From positions 123,527,573-123,591,572 of the forward strand of contig CM035168.1 of the NCBI GenBank assembly GCA_020205615.1: a DNA stretch of 64,000 nt, read 5' to 3'. This document shows positions 48,701-61,171 of this stretch, in pieces. The notes below the pieces were generated by a model. That model saw only the letters and a list, made by a program, of their open reading frames with translations, was not told the origin of the DNA and made no database searches. The stretch's first letter is position 1, and each line of letters opens with the position of its first letter. Source of the DNA: Panax quinquefolius. Its lineage: Eukaryota; Streptophyta; Magnoliopsida; Apiales; Araliaceae. Position numbers and translations under genes: made by a program.

Positions 48701-51154
48701 AAGAAAACTAGGAATAGCCTAATCAGCTATGCTTGTCTTCTAGGGGTAGGGGCTGAATATTAGCCTTTTAAGACTTTGAAAAGATAATATCTTAAACATT
48801 ATATATGGTCTTGGAGTATCACATCAGTAAGAAGGTACATCACCTGACTGCATCCTTTACATAGTTTATGACATCCAGATTAGCATAAGATTTATAACTT
48901 GAAGAAAAAGAAACTATCAACTAACTGAGCTACATAAACTTGCATGATCATAATCCTGATAGTCTATGAACAGCAAGATAACAAGCATCCCATAGTATCT
49001 TCCTCGTGTATTTGATCTGTTGCAGCTGTCTTGGTAATTGTAATGTCATGGAAGGAGCACCATTGAAGAAACTTCATGATTGAAGCAGATTGTTATATCC
49101 GGACACTAAAGAGTGGCATGGCCTTTAAAGAGATGTCATTTCTAATCTATCTCTTTCTATTTCTTTTCTATATATGGAAAGTTCAAAAATCATCATATAA
49201 TAATCCAGAAATTGCAATAGAAAAGAAAAACTAAAAAGGGAGGTTTGTGATGAAATATAGAATCCTTATGCATGAAGATAAACGATTCGGTTGTTGTGGT
49301 CGGACTCTATTATAAATTTCTGACCACATTCTCCATAGGGCCCTCTTATCTCTTCCTTCCCTGAGTTTGGGTTATGGAAGAAGGAGAAGAAACCGAGTGG
49401 AAGAAGGAGAAGAAACCGAGAAGAAGGTATCAACAACAACAGGTTTTGCCGTTTTGCACATCGACTCTGAGAATTCTTATACTTCTTCTTTTTAAAATCT
49501 CTTTCCTCTTGGCCATCTGGAATGCTTGGGGGCCACAAGTTTCTCTTACAGTTCCCATGAGGGTTAGATTGCCGGCAATTGCAAATTTCTTTCCAAATCA
49601 AGATTAAGCTTACCTATGAATCTAGTAAAGTTTATATATGTTGGCATACCAAGGTTTTACCCCCTTAAGCACTTTCTAACATGCAATTATCTATTACAAA
49701 AATTATCTATAAACCTGTATACCCTGCTTTGAAAATCATGCGAGTACTTTATCTATCCAGATTCACATTTTTATTATTTGTTAAGAGGAATTTTAGTCTA
49801 TGATTAAAACCAAAATCTTAGCAATACCCGGCGAGATCGTTAAATTCACACCTGTATTCCATGTTCTTCATAAAGCCCATAAAAATTCATGTTTCCAGAT
49901 TGTTCTAAAAGTTCATAATGGCTTATAATATTAAGCGAGTCCTTAAAAGGCAAAAGACTCAAAACTAACTGAAATTTTTAAGTTGCCAAGAGCCATCAAC
50001 TTCAATATTCACCAAACCATACTAGCATCGTTAGTGACAGTCAGCATCTATATATTAATACAGTGGCACACAAAATTGCAATAAAGTAACAATAATTCTC
50101 ATTGATAAAATGAATGGCATTAGTACAAACGTATATCCCCACCTTTGATCACTTCTTCCATTCAACTCTTTCCAATACCATATAGAAAAGCAAATACAAG
50201 CACTAATTTTTTTCCTCATCACAAGTGTGCTACATACTATGTCTACTATACAAGATTTACATTTCAAGAACACGGTATACCCCACATTTACAATATCACT
50301 GACCTTGAACTGAGAAAGATATTGATGATGATACCCATATCCAGTTTTCTGTGGGTGCACCACTCCATTCACTTTTGTAGACGTGCCACCCAATTCTTTT
50401 CCCTCTCCATCTCCACCTGAGCTGCAGCTGCTGCATCTTCGCCCCAATCTTGCTCCTCCATCTGCTGATGATTAGGGTCAGTATCTGCAACAATAACCAA
50501 AGGATCACCGTCTTCATCCTCATCATCAGGTCCAACCACCCCAGCGCGGTCCATGCTCATCAGGCCATGATTGTTATCATTTAACACAATTTGCAAATCA
50601 TCCTCGCTATCACTATCCCACTCATCTGCTTCACCAGAATAAACATCTTTACCGTTATTTGCAGAACCTGAAACGCCGGGAATCGATAGTCCTGGAATCA
50701 GTGAGTCTCCCATACCAGTATTAACATCTCCTATATCAAAATTATCACTTCTACCCGCCAAAATTTCATCCTTTTCATCTCCCTCTTCGACAATAACATT
50801 CATATCATACTCATCTACAAACTTTGGATCAACAAAACCCCTTTTCTGGCTGTCGGATTGTTTCACCTCATCAACACTCCCCAAAACCATAGCTGGCGAT
50901 TCATCCAGCTTTATCCTCCCTCCAACGAAATTCTCATTTTTATTTAATTCCGATGAGAATCGGAATCCTTGGGATCAAAACCTGGGACTTTCTTGTTCGA
51001 ATTGAGAACTTGGAAGATAATTTTTTTCGTCGTCCCTCTCATTGACCGGCCTACTAAAAGTCGGAGCTGGTGTTTGTATCGAAGCAGATGACATTGTTAT
51101 AAAGGGCACGAGAACATCTGTGTACAGATCTCCGAATTCGTCATCCTCCTCCAT
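39776..51154 (-). CDS. FIP1[V]-like polyadenylation factor, eight exons, reading frame interrupted
   Basis: Exons on the minus strand: 51154-50304, 47898-47642, 45893-45767, 45657-45589, 45432-45292, 45044-44943, 44828-44479 and 40997-39776, about 1040 codons. All introns are GT-AG and the phases join. The N-terminus is [18 protein letters not shown], then an acidic region ([17 protein letters not shown]) and a Gly/Pro segment ([10 protein letters not shown]). Next is the Fip1 core (exon 3), then [14 protein letters not shown] and an Arg/Asp/Glu-rich tail. In the family Fip1 is a nuclear CPSF subunit that binds poly(A) polymerase and U-rich RNA for mRNA 3'-end formation. Lesions: an in-frame TGA (50975-50977), a frameshift near 50405-50425, a TAA (40967-40969), and about three frameshifts at 40580-40720. 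The tail ends earlier than I would expect for the family. It is either a decaying copy or poorly polished sequence. Confidence 0.87.
41206..41360 (-). repeat. C/T-rich tract in intron 7; G-rich on the transcript strand
   Basis: The plus strand has a C6ACCCCCAC block near 41206, then a run of about 13 C's at 41296-41310, followed by CCCCTCTCCCCTCTCCC-type repeats to about 41355. In the FIP1-like pre-mRNA this reads as many GGGG runs separated by short A/G/T spacers, a composition able to form G-quadruplexes. Confidence 0.85.
42744..43653. mobile_element. Non-autonomous hAT-type element, 910 bp, with 8-bp target duplication
   Basis: The left end is CAGTGGCGGAACCAAAA. The right end, read inward, is CAGAGGCGGAACTAGGGGG, an imperfect terminal inverted repeat (CAG-GGCGGAAC core). 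The octamer TACCTAGT occurs on both sides (42736-42743 and 43654-43661), as expected of hAT transposition. No transposase is encoded. The right third is strongly C-rich on the plus strand. It lies inside intron 7 of the FIP1-like gene, so splicing could remove it. Confidence 0.9.
45767..45893 (-). other. Fip1 core motif exon (exon 3)
   Basis: The exon reads [19 protein letters not shown] then TWKGYCKQL, the signature of the Fip1 family, in which this helix-forming segment contacts other CPSF subunits. It is completely open, with a phase-2 acceptor junction to exon 2 that rebuilds the Lys codon and a clean GTAAGT donor. It is the strongest evidence for the gene's identity. Confidence 0.95.
45894..47641 (-). 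other. Intron 2 of the FIP1-like gene (1.7 kb)
   Basis: The donor is GTAACC after ...CACAA and the acceptor is TTTTTCAG. The intron is AT-rich. A GGTCTGCTTGGTAACTG word near 46492, with a related TGATTGGTAACTG at 46570, hints at an old small transposon, but its ends cannot be defined. An A23 run lies at 45936-45958. Confidence 0.75.
45936..45958 (+). repeat. A23 homopolymer in intron 2
   Basis: An uninterrupted run of 23 A's on the plus strand is a T run in the transcript. It lies about 45 bp from the exon 3 acceptor and may act as a distant part of the pyrimidine tract. Its length is likely uncertain. Confidence 0.9.
47899..50303 (-). other. Intron 1 of the FIP1-like gene (2.4 kb)
   Basis: The donor GTCAGTG at 50303 pairs with the acceptor TTGTAG at 47900-47899, joining FK to [11 protein letters not shown] in phase 0. 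A tandem copy of GGAAGAAGGAGAAGAAACCG lies at about 49375-49425 and opens short frames on both strands. I see no gene in it. Confidence 0.8.
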
Positions 51155-52082
51155 GTGAGAAAGCGTTTTAGAGAGAGAATGTGAACTTTTGTAAATAAAG
51201 GGAGGGAGCTTTAATTGGGGAGTAGGGCTTTGAGGTTTGTGATTGTACGATGATTTTATGTTTCTTTCTTTTAAGATTTTCACAATAAAAATTTGGTTCG
51301 ATTTTATTTATGTAACATCATGCGCACTAATCAAAAGATTTTTTTTACCGTCGGTAATGTTTATTTATGATTATCTAAAAACTATTAATTATTAAATTAT
51401 TGTTTTTATAATACAAATTAATTAATTTTAAATTTTGTAAATAGTAAATTTATTTAGAAACTCATATTTTTATATGAGTCTCTCACATAAATATGGGACT
51501 CGTTCATAATTTATGTGACAAATAATATAGAAATATCAATTTTTTTATTTAAAAATATCAATTCTTAATAGTCAACCCGATTTTAAAACTGTTACAATAA
51601 ATAGGAGGATACTACATACTTTGAATATCTCTAAACAAGTAGGGACATATACATGGGACTATTAACTGCAAAATTAAGCCATCAGCAACAAATCTATCAA
51701 CTATAAAATTACTCTTTTCGTTTCACATTATTCTTTTCGTTTCATATTATTTGATTATTATTAATTTTTTAAAATCAATTCAAGAAATTTTTTAACTTAA
51801 AATAAATATTATTATTTTTAATTTAATCAGTACAATGTTTTTTTTTTCTTTAAGCAACATAAAGAAAATAAAGTTACTAGGCTGTCATACAACTAAGGGT
51901 GTAAATAAACCGATTATTGAGTTGCTCATATAAAGTTTGATTGAGATTCGTTAAGCTATCGAGTTGTTGAATCCAAACAGTTTGAACTTTTCGAACGAAT
52001 ATAATTCTAATATCAATAGAAAATTATAATTTGAAGAGGTTCGAGTAATTTATCGAACTTTAAATTTTGTTCATATTTGAAT
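51155..52082. other. 5' flank of the FIP1-like gene, gene-free
   Basis: Close to the ATG the minus strand carries a CT-rich leader (CATTCTCTCTCTAAAACGC), common in plant 5' UTRs. Further out the sequence is AT-rich. A short direct repeat of CTTTTCGTTTCA-ATTATT lies at about 51713-51750. No TATA box stands out and no gene was seen. The LTR nest begins at 52083. Confidence 0.6.
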
Positions 52083-52225
52083 TGTGACGCCCCCAAAATA
52101 GGTATACATCATCACCTATTACGAAGTAAATCAAATACATGGTATAGAATACAAATACAATCTTAATTATACAACAAAGAGGCATGTGAGTTTTAATATA
52201 AATCATCTTACAGATAATATCCAAT

Positions 52226-55200
52226 CATAAGACCCCAAATTATTAATAAATGAAATTTATTTTCCTCTATTTATTATTTTGAAATAGTAAGGGTTGATTT
52301 GATTAATGTGGATAGTTATGGGTAAAATACGCAAATATTTGAATAAGCAAGTGGTTATAAAATATTCATTATAAATTGAAATATTCGTTTGGTCGTGGAA
52401 TATTAAATCTTGTCGGGGAATATTAAATTACATTGCATGATCTTTTATGGGCCCCATAATGGAAAGCGATTGGATGAAGAAAGCGACAAATATAAGTTGT
52501 TTATAAATACTTGGCGTAGTTATTCTGCTATTATCTTGTTGGAATACCCGTTGGTTAAAACACACTAATATCGTTGTTGACAAGAAGACACTGGTATTGC
52601 ACCAATTATTGATTCTTACGTAAAGAAGGCCACTACTCGATAATTATACACGATGAATTACTATTCAATTATTTTATTTTATTGATTCAATAATTCTTTG
52701 CATTGATATTTTATATTCTTGTTGTTTGATAAATTGTCATTACACAAGATTTTCTATTATCAGAGCAATAATTCATATTATCCGAATAATATTATTGGAT
52801 AACATTATTAGCAATGTCTAGAAAGTTACATCAAGGAGAGGTTTGGTCACCTAATTCTTGGCCAGAAGAGGAAAAATTCTTATTGGAAAGCCCCCTCTTT
52901 CTCAGGAGCGGCACAGGTTCACGATCTTTGATGATTCTGTAATATTATTTGTGAATAATTAATTATTGATTTATATGATGAGGAAAATATTAATTTTATG
53001 TGGATATAGATGGAGAAAATTTTTAATGTGACAATTGTTGAAAATTAATATTTTATCTTTTTCTGATAAAATAATTTATTTAAATATATTATTTTAATAA
53101 TATATTAACGGTGATATTTTTATAATGAATGTGGGATATATGAGTATATGAGGATGAAGAGTATTTTTGTGGCATTAAATGTTTAACACATATTGTAACG
53201 CCCCCAAAATTAGGTATACGTCACCCATCTTGAGTCCTCATTACAACTATTATCACACTATTTCACGAGAATAGTGAGGACTACTAATCTATATCCTCCG
53301 GACCATTACTCCGTTCCCGACTGTCGTCCAAACTATGTTCTCATTTTAAGAAGAGAAACGTGTGAAAAAAAGGTGAGCTCAACTAGCCCAAGAAGAAATA
53401 TTATGACTAAGATAATGCGAGAATAAATTATCATTAGCCTTCAACGTTGTTAAACCGATAAAATACAATGGACAACCGGTTTAAGCATAAATGAATATGC
53501 AATCCATTAAAAAGAGTCAAGTAGAAAATAAAGTATACTATCTTTTAGGTTTTAAAAGGTTTTCATAAATTTTTTTATCACTAAGACTCGGTTTAATGAC
53601 TAAACAACAATATCTAATCATCCTTGTACCACGATCAAGGATTTTCATCAAATTATAAATGGTCGCATGACTATACCGAATCACCCCTAGTCATAATCAT
53701 ACCAAAACTATCCATCAACTGCATTCTGCCAATTTGAGGACTTTTATCACATCATTTATAACAAGCCGTGATTATACCGAATGATCACAGTCATAATCAT
53801 ACTAAGTTCATCATCTATGCACGTAAGCCAAAGATAACATATTATAACATGAGGATGATGACAATGACATAATAATTCAATAAAACAAGTTCAAGAATTA
53901 TTTTATCCAGGAATTAAGTAACGTCAAATTGTCAACAAGAGAATCTTTTTTTTGTAGAGTAAAATTCAAGAATGATCGGAAGAATATTTTCATGAAAAGA
54001 TCTTTGGATGAAACGCAAATATCAAGAATATTCTACTAATTTCATGGAGTATAGAAGTCAAAGTTTTAACCAACCTGGGTATAATAAAGAATGAAATAAC
54101 AAAAGAAATCACCGTGCATGCCAGTACAGCGCCATACGAGTTATTCCAACGAGTAATAATAATAACGGAACCAGTCGTGAAATTCACAACAAGCGGGATG
54201 ATCCAATGAATAATAAATCTTTGAATAATAATAAACAATGGAACGGTCAGGTGTAAAACACACGATGTGATATTCCAATGTAATAATAAATGCAGAATAA
54301 TAAACAATGGAACCGAAGTTAGGTGTTAAACACACGCATGGATATTCCAACAGAATAATAAATGCGGAATAATAAAAGAAGATCACCAAGTATAGGGGAT
54401 TCCGCGTATACAGGTTATGTATAGGGTATGCCACTTTTACGAGTTATTCCAACGTAATAATAATGAATGGAATAATGAAGTTCTCTTCATGAATAAGAAA
54501 GAATAACACCCTTTACGAGTACAACAAATAATATCCTCACTACAGTAAAAGACACTTTGGATATCAAAGTAGTGAAGTACCGAATACTCTTCTTCTTTCT
54601 CTCTATAGATTTTCTCTCATAGCTTCTCTCTATAATTTCTCTCTACAGAGTTTGGTGAATTCGTAAGAAAATAATGAAGGAATGAGCTTACATTTATAGG
54701 AAAATAGAATGCATAGTAATTAATCCATTAACGGTCAGATTGATTTAATTTAATCTGACGGTCCATATTTAAAGCAAAATCTTTTAAATAAAATATCATA
54801 TATTCTATTTATATAAAAATATTTTACTACGCAAACACTATGCAACACTACGCAAAATACTATGCAACACTATGCATAATAAAATATAATATATTCTATT
54901 TATAGAATAACTTTAATAAAGTATTCTATTTTATATAAAAGATGTTTCGTTTTATTACGTTAATAATCTGAATAAAACAAAACGTCATTATCGCATTATA
55001 ATAATTCATATTATTAATCGACAATAATGGAATCGGTGAGTGACTTCTCACATAAGCATCAATAATCAATACCAGGTGCTACTTACGCAACCACACGACA
55101 TCGTATTTCTTTTACTACCGAGTAGTTCAACAAGATCAACGGTAAAACTTCCGCCGTTATTTCAATAAAATATTTTTGTCGTTTTCTTAATCCGACAATA

Positions 55201-57326
55201 ATTCTGTTGTGGGGTCCACCAATGATTGAGCCATTGTACGAATATTCCCTGCCAAACCGAATATTCCCCGACCAATCGAATATAATATAACCACTTGCAT
55301 ACTTTTTGCAAAATTTATAAATACTACCCACAACTATAATATTATCTCAAATTCACACCATAATATTAAAAAATTATTTCGACAAAATTTAAATCTTTAT
55401 TGATAAAATCTGGGGTCTCACACATATTTTGTGTGTTGGTGGACACAATTATTGACCGAAATTTGATTATAGCTTGTAAAATTGCCTGTTTGTGGATTTC
55501 GGTCAATTTCTATTTGGAATTTGGAAAAACTTTCTTCGCAAAGTTGTAGAGAATTGAATTTCCTATAAAAAGTTGCGAGATTGAATTTTTCGATAAAAGG
55601 GTTATTTATTATGAATTATTGAAGTTAGAAGCTCAAAATAATTGATTTTGGAAGTTTAAAATAATTTAAATAAGAAAAACGTTTTTTGTGTTTGGTGGGC
55701 ATCTTTAACACATGCTAAGTTCTTTGAATTCAGATGATTCTAAGTGGGCGTAGACAAATTAATATATATATTATTATTATATTAAATTTTCTACTTTGGT
55801 GTTCTAAAGCATTTTCCTATAAATAGGTTGCTTGGGTTAGAATTGAAAATCACACCGTAAGCTGAAGTTTTCTCTCTATATTATCGGCGTATTCTTGTGA
55901 GTATTTTGAGTATACTTTGAGTATTGTTATACGGTGCAAGTTCAAGTCATAGCCTTTATATCAGGTGTTTCAACTAGAAATCTTTTTTTTGCGAGGTAAG
56001 GGATGTTATTTTATTCGAAAATGATATTATTTCTTCAATATCATTATATGCCGAAATATTGGTTGGAAATTTTATCAAATTTAGAACTTTTTCATGTCGG
56101 GGGTTCTTATTCATTAGTTCTTATTCATGAGTTACTATTCACAAGTTACTATTCATGAGTTACTATTCACGAGTTCTTATTCACGAGTACTATTCATTTA
56201 AGCGTGATGATGATTTTTTTTGTGAAATTTCTATCTTTTGGTGTCGAAGTTACTTATTCACGATATCTGGCCTAAGACTATTCACGTATACAAAGACTTA
56301 TTCACGAATACATTTACACTATTCACCAAAAAATGAAATTTCTTCTTTTTGTCCAAAATATCTATTCGGGATACTAGCTTTGATTGTATCCATGTTTTGA
56401 TCATTCTTGAATTTTACCCCACTCGATTACTTATGAAGTATTTTGAACTTGGATTGTTTAAAATACTGAATCCTTAATAATTGTTCTTTTGTTTCGCTTT
56501 GGATTCGTTTCCTTTAAAATATTTTTCATCATCCTCGGTCCTAAATGATGATATTCTTGAATATCTTTGGCCTGTAGTGCAAAGATGAATGATTTCTTGA
56601 TGAATATCTTTTGCGTAGTCTGAAGATGAGCAGTGTTGAGATGAACACGACTGATCGATTAATATCTTTGGCAGTAGTGTAAAAGATGAGCAGTTGTTTA
56701 GATGAACATACTTAATAATGATGAATATCTTTGGCTGCGGTGCAAAGATGAATATTTAATTCGGATATATATTGATTGATGTTACGAGGATAAAATATCG
56801 ACGATGAACTTTTAAATTCATATATAAAAGATAGTAGTTTGCATTCTCTACTTAACTCTTCTAATGAATTATTATTTCATTGCGAAGATTGATTTAAAAC
56901 CGGTTGTCTATTGTATTCTATTAGATTTTTTCCTGTTGGAGACTAACGATAATTTGTTGTATATTATCTTAGTCATAATATTCTTTCTTGGGCTAGTTGA
57001 GCTCACCCTTTTCCTTTTTGTTTCATTTTTCTTCTCGGGAGGCGAGAATGTAATGAAAGTCTTAGTCGGGGGTATGGAATGAAGGTTCTAGAGAGAGTTG
57101 TTTAGTAGTCCTCACCATTTTTGTAAAATAATGTATCAATAATTATGATGGGGATTTATTTGGGTATGTATATTGTCTAGAAGATAATAATTGTATTTAA
57201 ACTCACAGTATATATGTTGTCGTATTTTGCGACAAATGTATTAATAAAGTTGTAGTTATTTACGTACCATGTATTTGGCGACTCGAGAATGGGTTGGATG
57301 GAATGGACCTATTTTGGGGCGTCACA
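52226..57326 (+). repeat. Solo LTR H (family 2) with nested LTR G
   Basis: It starts (TC)ATAAGACCCC and ends GGGGCGTCACA. Without LTR G it is about 2.87 kb, like the other family 2 LTRs. The flanks TCCAA (52221-52225) and TCCAC (57327-57331) form an imperfect 5-bp target duplication within LTR I. Its TATA word is at 55818-55825. Confidence 0.8.
53194..55422 (-). repeat. Solo LTR G (family 3, minus strand) inside LTR H
   Basis: It runs TGTAACGCCCCC to GGGGTCTCACA on the plus strand, 2229 bp. CATAT is repeated exactly on both sides (53189-53193 and 55423-55427), a clean 5-bp target duplication. The host LTR rejoins as AACACATATTTTGTGTG, matching the family 2 sequence. Confidence 0.9.
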
Positions 57327-58722
57327 TCCACTCTCGAGAATAAGTCCTCATTATATTTATTGTCACACTATTTAACGAATAGTGAGGACTACTAGCTAGC
57401 TAATACTATCATCAGGACCATCACTCCATTCCCCCCGGCTCGTCCCAGCTACGTTCTCATTTCCTGAAGAGAACAGTGAAAGAAAGGGTGAGCTCAACTA
57501 GCCCAGTAAGAAATATTATGACTAAAATAATGCAGAATAAATTATCAATAGTCTTCAACAATGTTAAACTGATAAAATACAATAGACATCAAGTTTAACT
57601 GCAGCGAACAAGCAATCCATTAAAAAAGTCAAGTAGAGAATAAATTCTACTATCTTTTATGATTTAAAAAGTTTTTCATAACTTTTATCGCTGAGACTCA
57701 GCTTAATAATTAATCCACATAATCGAAACACCCCTGCACTACGGCCAAAGATATTCTTTAGTATCACAACCACAAATTTTCCATGCACTACGGGCCAAGG
57801 ATATTCGTGTATTCATTAATGGTCATGATCATGCCAACAACTGTCCATCAATGCACTAACGGGCCAATGAGGATTTTACCACATCATTTGTAACATTACG
57901 GTCATGATTATACCGAATAATCCCTGGTCATAATCATACCAAGTCCATCTATACACTACAGGCCACAGATGACTTTCAACATAATATAAACATGAGGATG
58001 ATGACAATGATATAAGAATTCAATAAAATAAGTTCACGAATTAATTTTTCCAGGAACCAATAACGTTCAAATTGTCAACATGATACTGCTTTGTAGAGTA
58101 AAATTCAAGAATGCTCAGAAGAATATTTTCATGAAACAAATACTGGATGAAGCGCAAATATCAAGGATATTTCACTAATTTCATGGAGTATAGAAGTCAA
58201 AATTTTAACCAACTGAGTATATTAAAGAATGGAATAACAAAAGAAATCACCATGCATGCGGATTGCCGCATGTATGCAGAGTTATTCCAATAGAATACTA
58301 AGTAACGGAACCAGGTTAGGCGAAATTCGCACCGACAGGATGTTCCAACAGAATAATAAAGAATAGAATAACAACAGAAATCACCATGTATGCGGTACTT
58401 CGCATAGACAGGTTATTCTAACAGAATAATAAATAACGGAATCAGGTCCGGCGTAAAACGCACAGACATGATATTCCAACAGAATAATAAAGACGGAACC
58501 TGGTCCGGCGTATAACGCACATACAGGATGTTCCAACAGAATAATAACGAATAGAATAACAACAAAAATCACCAAGTATAGGTTAGACCGCGTATACAAG
58601 TTATTCTAACAGAATAATAAAGAATGGAATAACAGAAGTTCTCTTCATGAATATGAAAAAAAATACCCCTTACCGTAAAAGAAACTGGATATAAGAGTAG
58701 GGAAGTAGCAGAATACTTTTCT

Positions 58723-60836
58723 TGTGACGCCCCCAAAATAGGTCCACACGACCCATTTTGAGTCGCCAGATATCACATTATAAAAATCAAATACAAACTT
58801 CATTTATCTAATTGTTGAATCGTCAGTATAGAATCGAATTACGATTAATCGTGAGTTTTAATATAATATTGTCTCGTAGACCGTATCCAAACTCAAATTG
58901 TTACAATGCCATATAAAATAAAGCAGCAAATATTTTAAGACCCCAAAGAAGAACGAGAAAATTACTATCTTGTTTATTCTAATGAGGTGCACTTTTGACG
59001 CTTTCAAAGTCGGGTTCTCATCACCCTATTGTTGTTCGCCAAAATCAAATATTAAGTGACGTATAAAATACGACACCCACATCTTAGGTCCTCAATACGT
59101 CATCCCGTTTTATAATGTATTGAGAAACTTCGACAGTCTCGGACCATCACACTATTTTCCTGTTATTTCCATTTCGACCAATTTACACTCTTATTACAGA
59201 AAGGAATTGTGAAGTAAAAGGGTGAGCCACAACTAGCCGAAAGATAAAGAATATCATGTCTAAAGATAATTAAATTATCAATAGCTTTTGTCGATAATAA
59301 ATCGGAGATTTAGAACATACGGTAGATGATAAAACTTTTCAACCATAGTTAAATGAACGAAAGCAATCCATTAGAAGAGTCAAGTAGAACATAATGTCTA
59401 CTATCTCCTCTAAATTAAAGTCCATCGTTAATATTTCATTTCTGTAATACTCATCAACAGGTTCTTCATTGTACCCAAGACAAAGAGAACTTTCATCACT
59501 GTCTTCACACGAACCACTAAAGATTATAATTAAGTTCACAATTCATATTTATAATAATGTGAAATACAGTTCCTTCTTGCCACAAAGGCTTAATAGAATG
59601 TTTACTCAATATCCTTACCCCAAAGGCTGAAGATATTCAAATGTAATAACAATGATCATACCAATCAGTTGTCTATCTTTGCACTATGGACCAAAGATAT
59701 TCAACTATAAAATCAATGGTCATGATCGGTCCAGATTGATTTACTTTTAATTGAATCGGTCCATATTTAAAGCAAAATCTTTTAAATAAAATATAATATA
59801 TTCTAATTATTATCTAATAAAACAAACAACTTTATAAAAGTATTTTGTTTTATATAAAAAAAGATTTTACTATACAAAATACTATGCAACACTATGCATA
59901 ATAAAATATAATATATTCTATTTATAGAATAACTTTAATAAAGTATTACATTTTTATATAAAAGGTTTTACTATGCAAAAAACACTATGCATAATAGAAT
60001 ATAATATATTTTATTTATAGAATAACTTTAATAAAGTATTCTGTTTTATATAAAAAGATTTTACTATGCATAATAGAATATAATATATTCTATTTATAGA
60101 ATAACTTTATAAAAGTATTCTGTTTTATATAAAAAGATTTTCTGTTATAATTTCAACCAACGGTCTGAAAAATTAGTACATCTCTTCATGGAATAATATT
60201 GTACTCAAAAATGATTTGGACCGAAAACAAATATATTTCTCGGGTGAATAGTACCCCGTGAATAGTAACTCGTGAATAGTACTCCGACACAAAAAGTATC
60301 CCAAATACTCGAGTGAACAATACTAGAGTGAATAGTAATTTGGGTGAATAGTAACTCGTTAATAGTAACTCCGACACAAAAAGTGTCCCAAATACTCGAG
60401 TGAACAATACTAGAGTGAATAGTAATTTGGGTGAATAGTAACCTGTGAATAGTAACTCGTGAGTAGTACTCCGACATAAAAAGTGTCCCAAAAGTAATTT
60501 GGGTGAATAGTAACCCGTGAATAGTAACTGGTGAATAGTATTTCGACACAAAAAGTGTCCCAAATACCCGAGTGAACAATACTAGAGTGAATAGTAATTT
60601 GGGTGAATAGTAACCCATGAATAGTAACTCATGAATAGTAACTCCGACACAAAAAGTGTCCCAAATATCTGAGTGAATAATACTAGAGTGAATAGTGACC
60701 AGGTATTTTATGACAACTTGTTTACTTTGAATTTTTTTTTCACATATCACCCTTAACTTTAACCTTTTATCAATTTAACCATTTACCAAAATAGAAAAAT
60801 TGAATACTTTTATTTCATAAAATTTGGGGTCTCACA
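58723..60836 (-). repeat. 3' LTR of element J (family 4, 2.1 kb)
   Basis: The plus strand runs TGTGACGCCCCC to GGGGTCTCACA. Its first 400 bp match the visible start of the 5' LTR at 61172-61560 closely. It includes AATATAATATATTCTATTTA-type repeats at about 59780-60110 and a tandem array at 60240-60700. Confidence 0.85.
60240..60700 (-). repeat. GTGAATAGT-rich tandem array in LTR J
   Basis: About five units of roughly 75-100 bp each contain CCGACACAAAAAGTGTCCCA (an internal ACACxxxxxGTGT inverted repeat) followed by several GTGAATAGTA words. Units differ by the number of GTGAATAGTA words. The long minus-strand open frames here (181 and 125 codons) come only from this repetition. Confidence 0.88.
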
Positions 60837-61171
60837 ATCTCCCCTCCTTATGGAATTTCGCCCTCGAAATTTACGTACGTACCTGATATTCGAAGAGATG
60901 AGAATACCTTGCTTTCTTTTCAGATTGTACCTTCCCAGTTATATCCTCTGTATCATGATTTTTCCATTGCTCATCTCCTGTATTTTAAATATCATTCCAG
61001 AACATAGCTTCAAAACAAATGTTAATTGACAAATCATAATTTATCAATTTATCAAGTAAATAATTTCAGCTTAGGTAAGTCACGCACTAGCGAAGTATAT
61101 AACTTGTCTCTCCCCTCCTAGTTCTAGACTCTATCTCGCCAAATGACTATATCCCTAAGCTCGATACCAAT
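60837..61171 (-). pseudogene. Minimal interior of element J: primer site, leader and pol tail only
   Basis: On the minus strand the primer binding site TGGTATCGAGC (61169-61159) is followed by leader sequence to about 61020. Directly after comes the end of pol (GGTATTCTCATCTCTTCGA, then GGGCGAAATTCCATAAGGAG) up to the 3' LTR. All of gag, protease, RT, RNase H and integrase is deleted. The element keeps only the cis parts needed for copying by proteins supplied from elsewhere. Confidence 0.8.

Larger units (their letters stand above)
52083..58722 (-). repeat. LTR I, minus strand, diverged, split by LTR H and cut by element J
   Basis: The piece 52083-52220 starts TGTGACGCCCCC, and the part after LTR H, 57332-58722, continues as reverse-complement LTR of the family 1/3 type. 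It includes AATAGTGAGGACT, GGTGAGCTCAACTAGCCC and AATATTATGACTA words. Repeated TTCCAACAGAATAATAA words lie at about 58280-58620. It is interrupted at 58723 by element J, and its outer end is not in the window. Confidence 0.7.

Noticed and set aside
49266..49607. Opposed open frames in intron 1 (Lys/Glu-rich on plus)
   Set aside because: They are explained by a short tandem GAAGAAGGAGAAGAAACC repeat; no domain was seen.
60186..60750. Overlapping minus-strand frames of 181 and 125 codons
   Set aside because: Both are products of the GTGAATAGT repeat array in LTR J, with the same phrases recurring in two frames.
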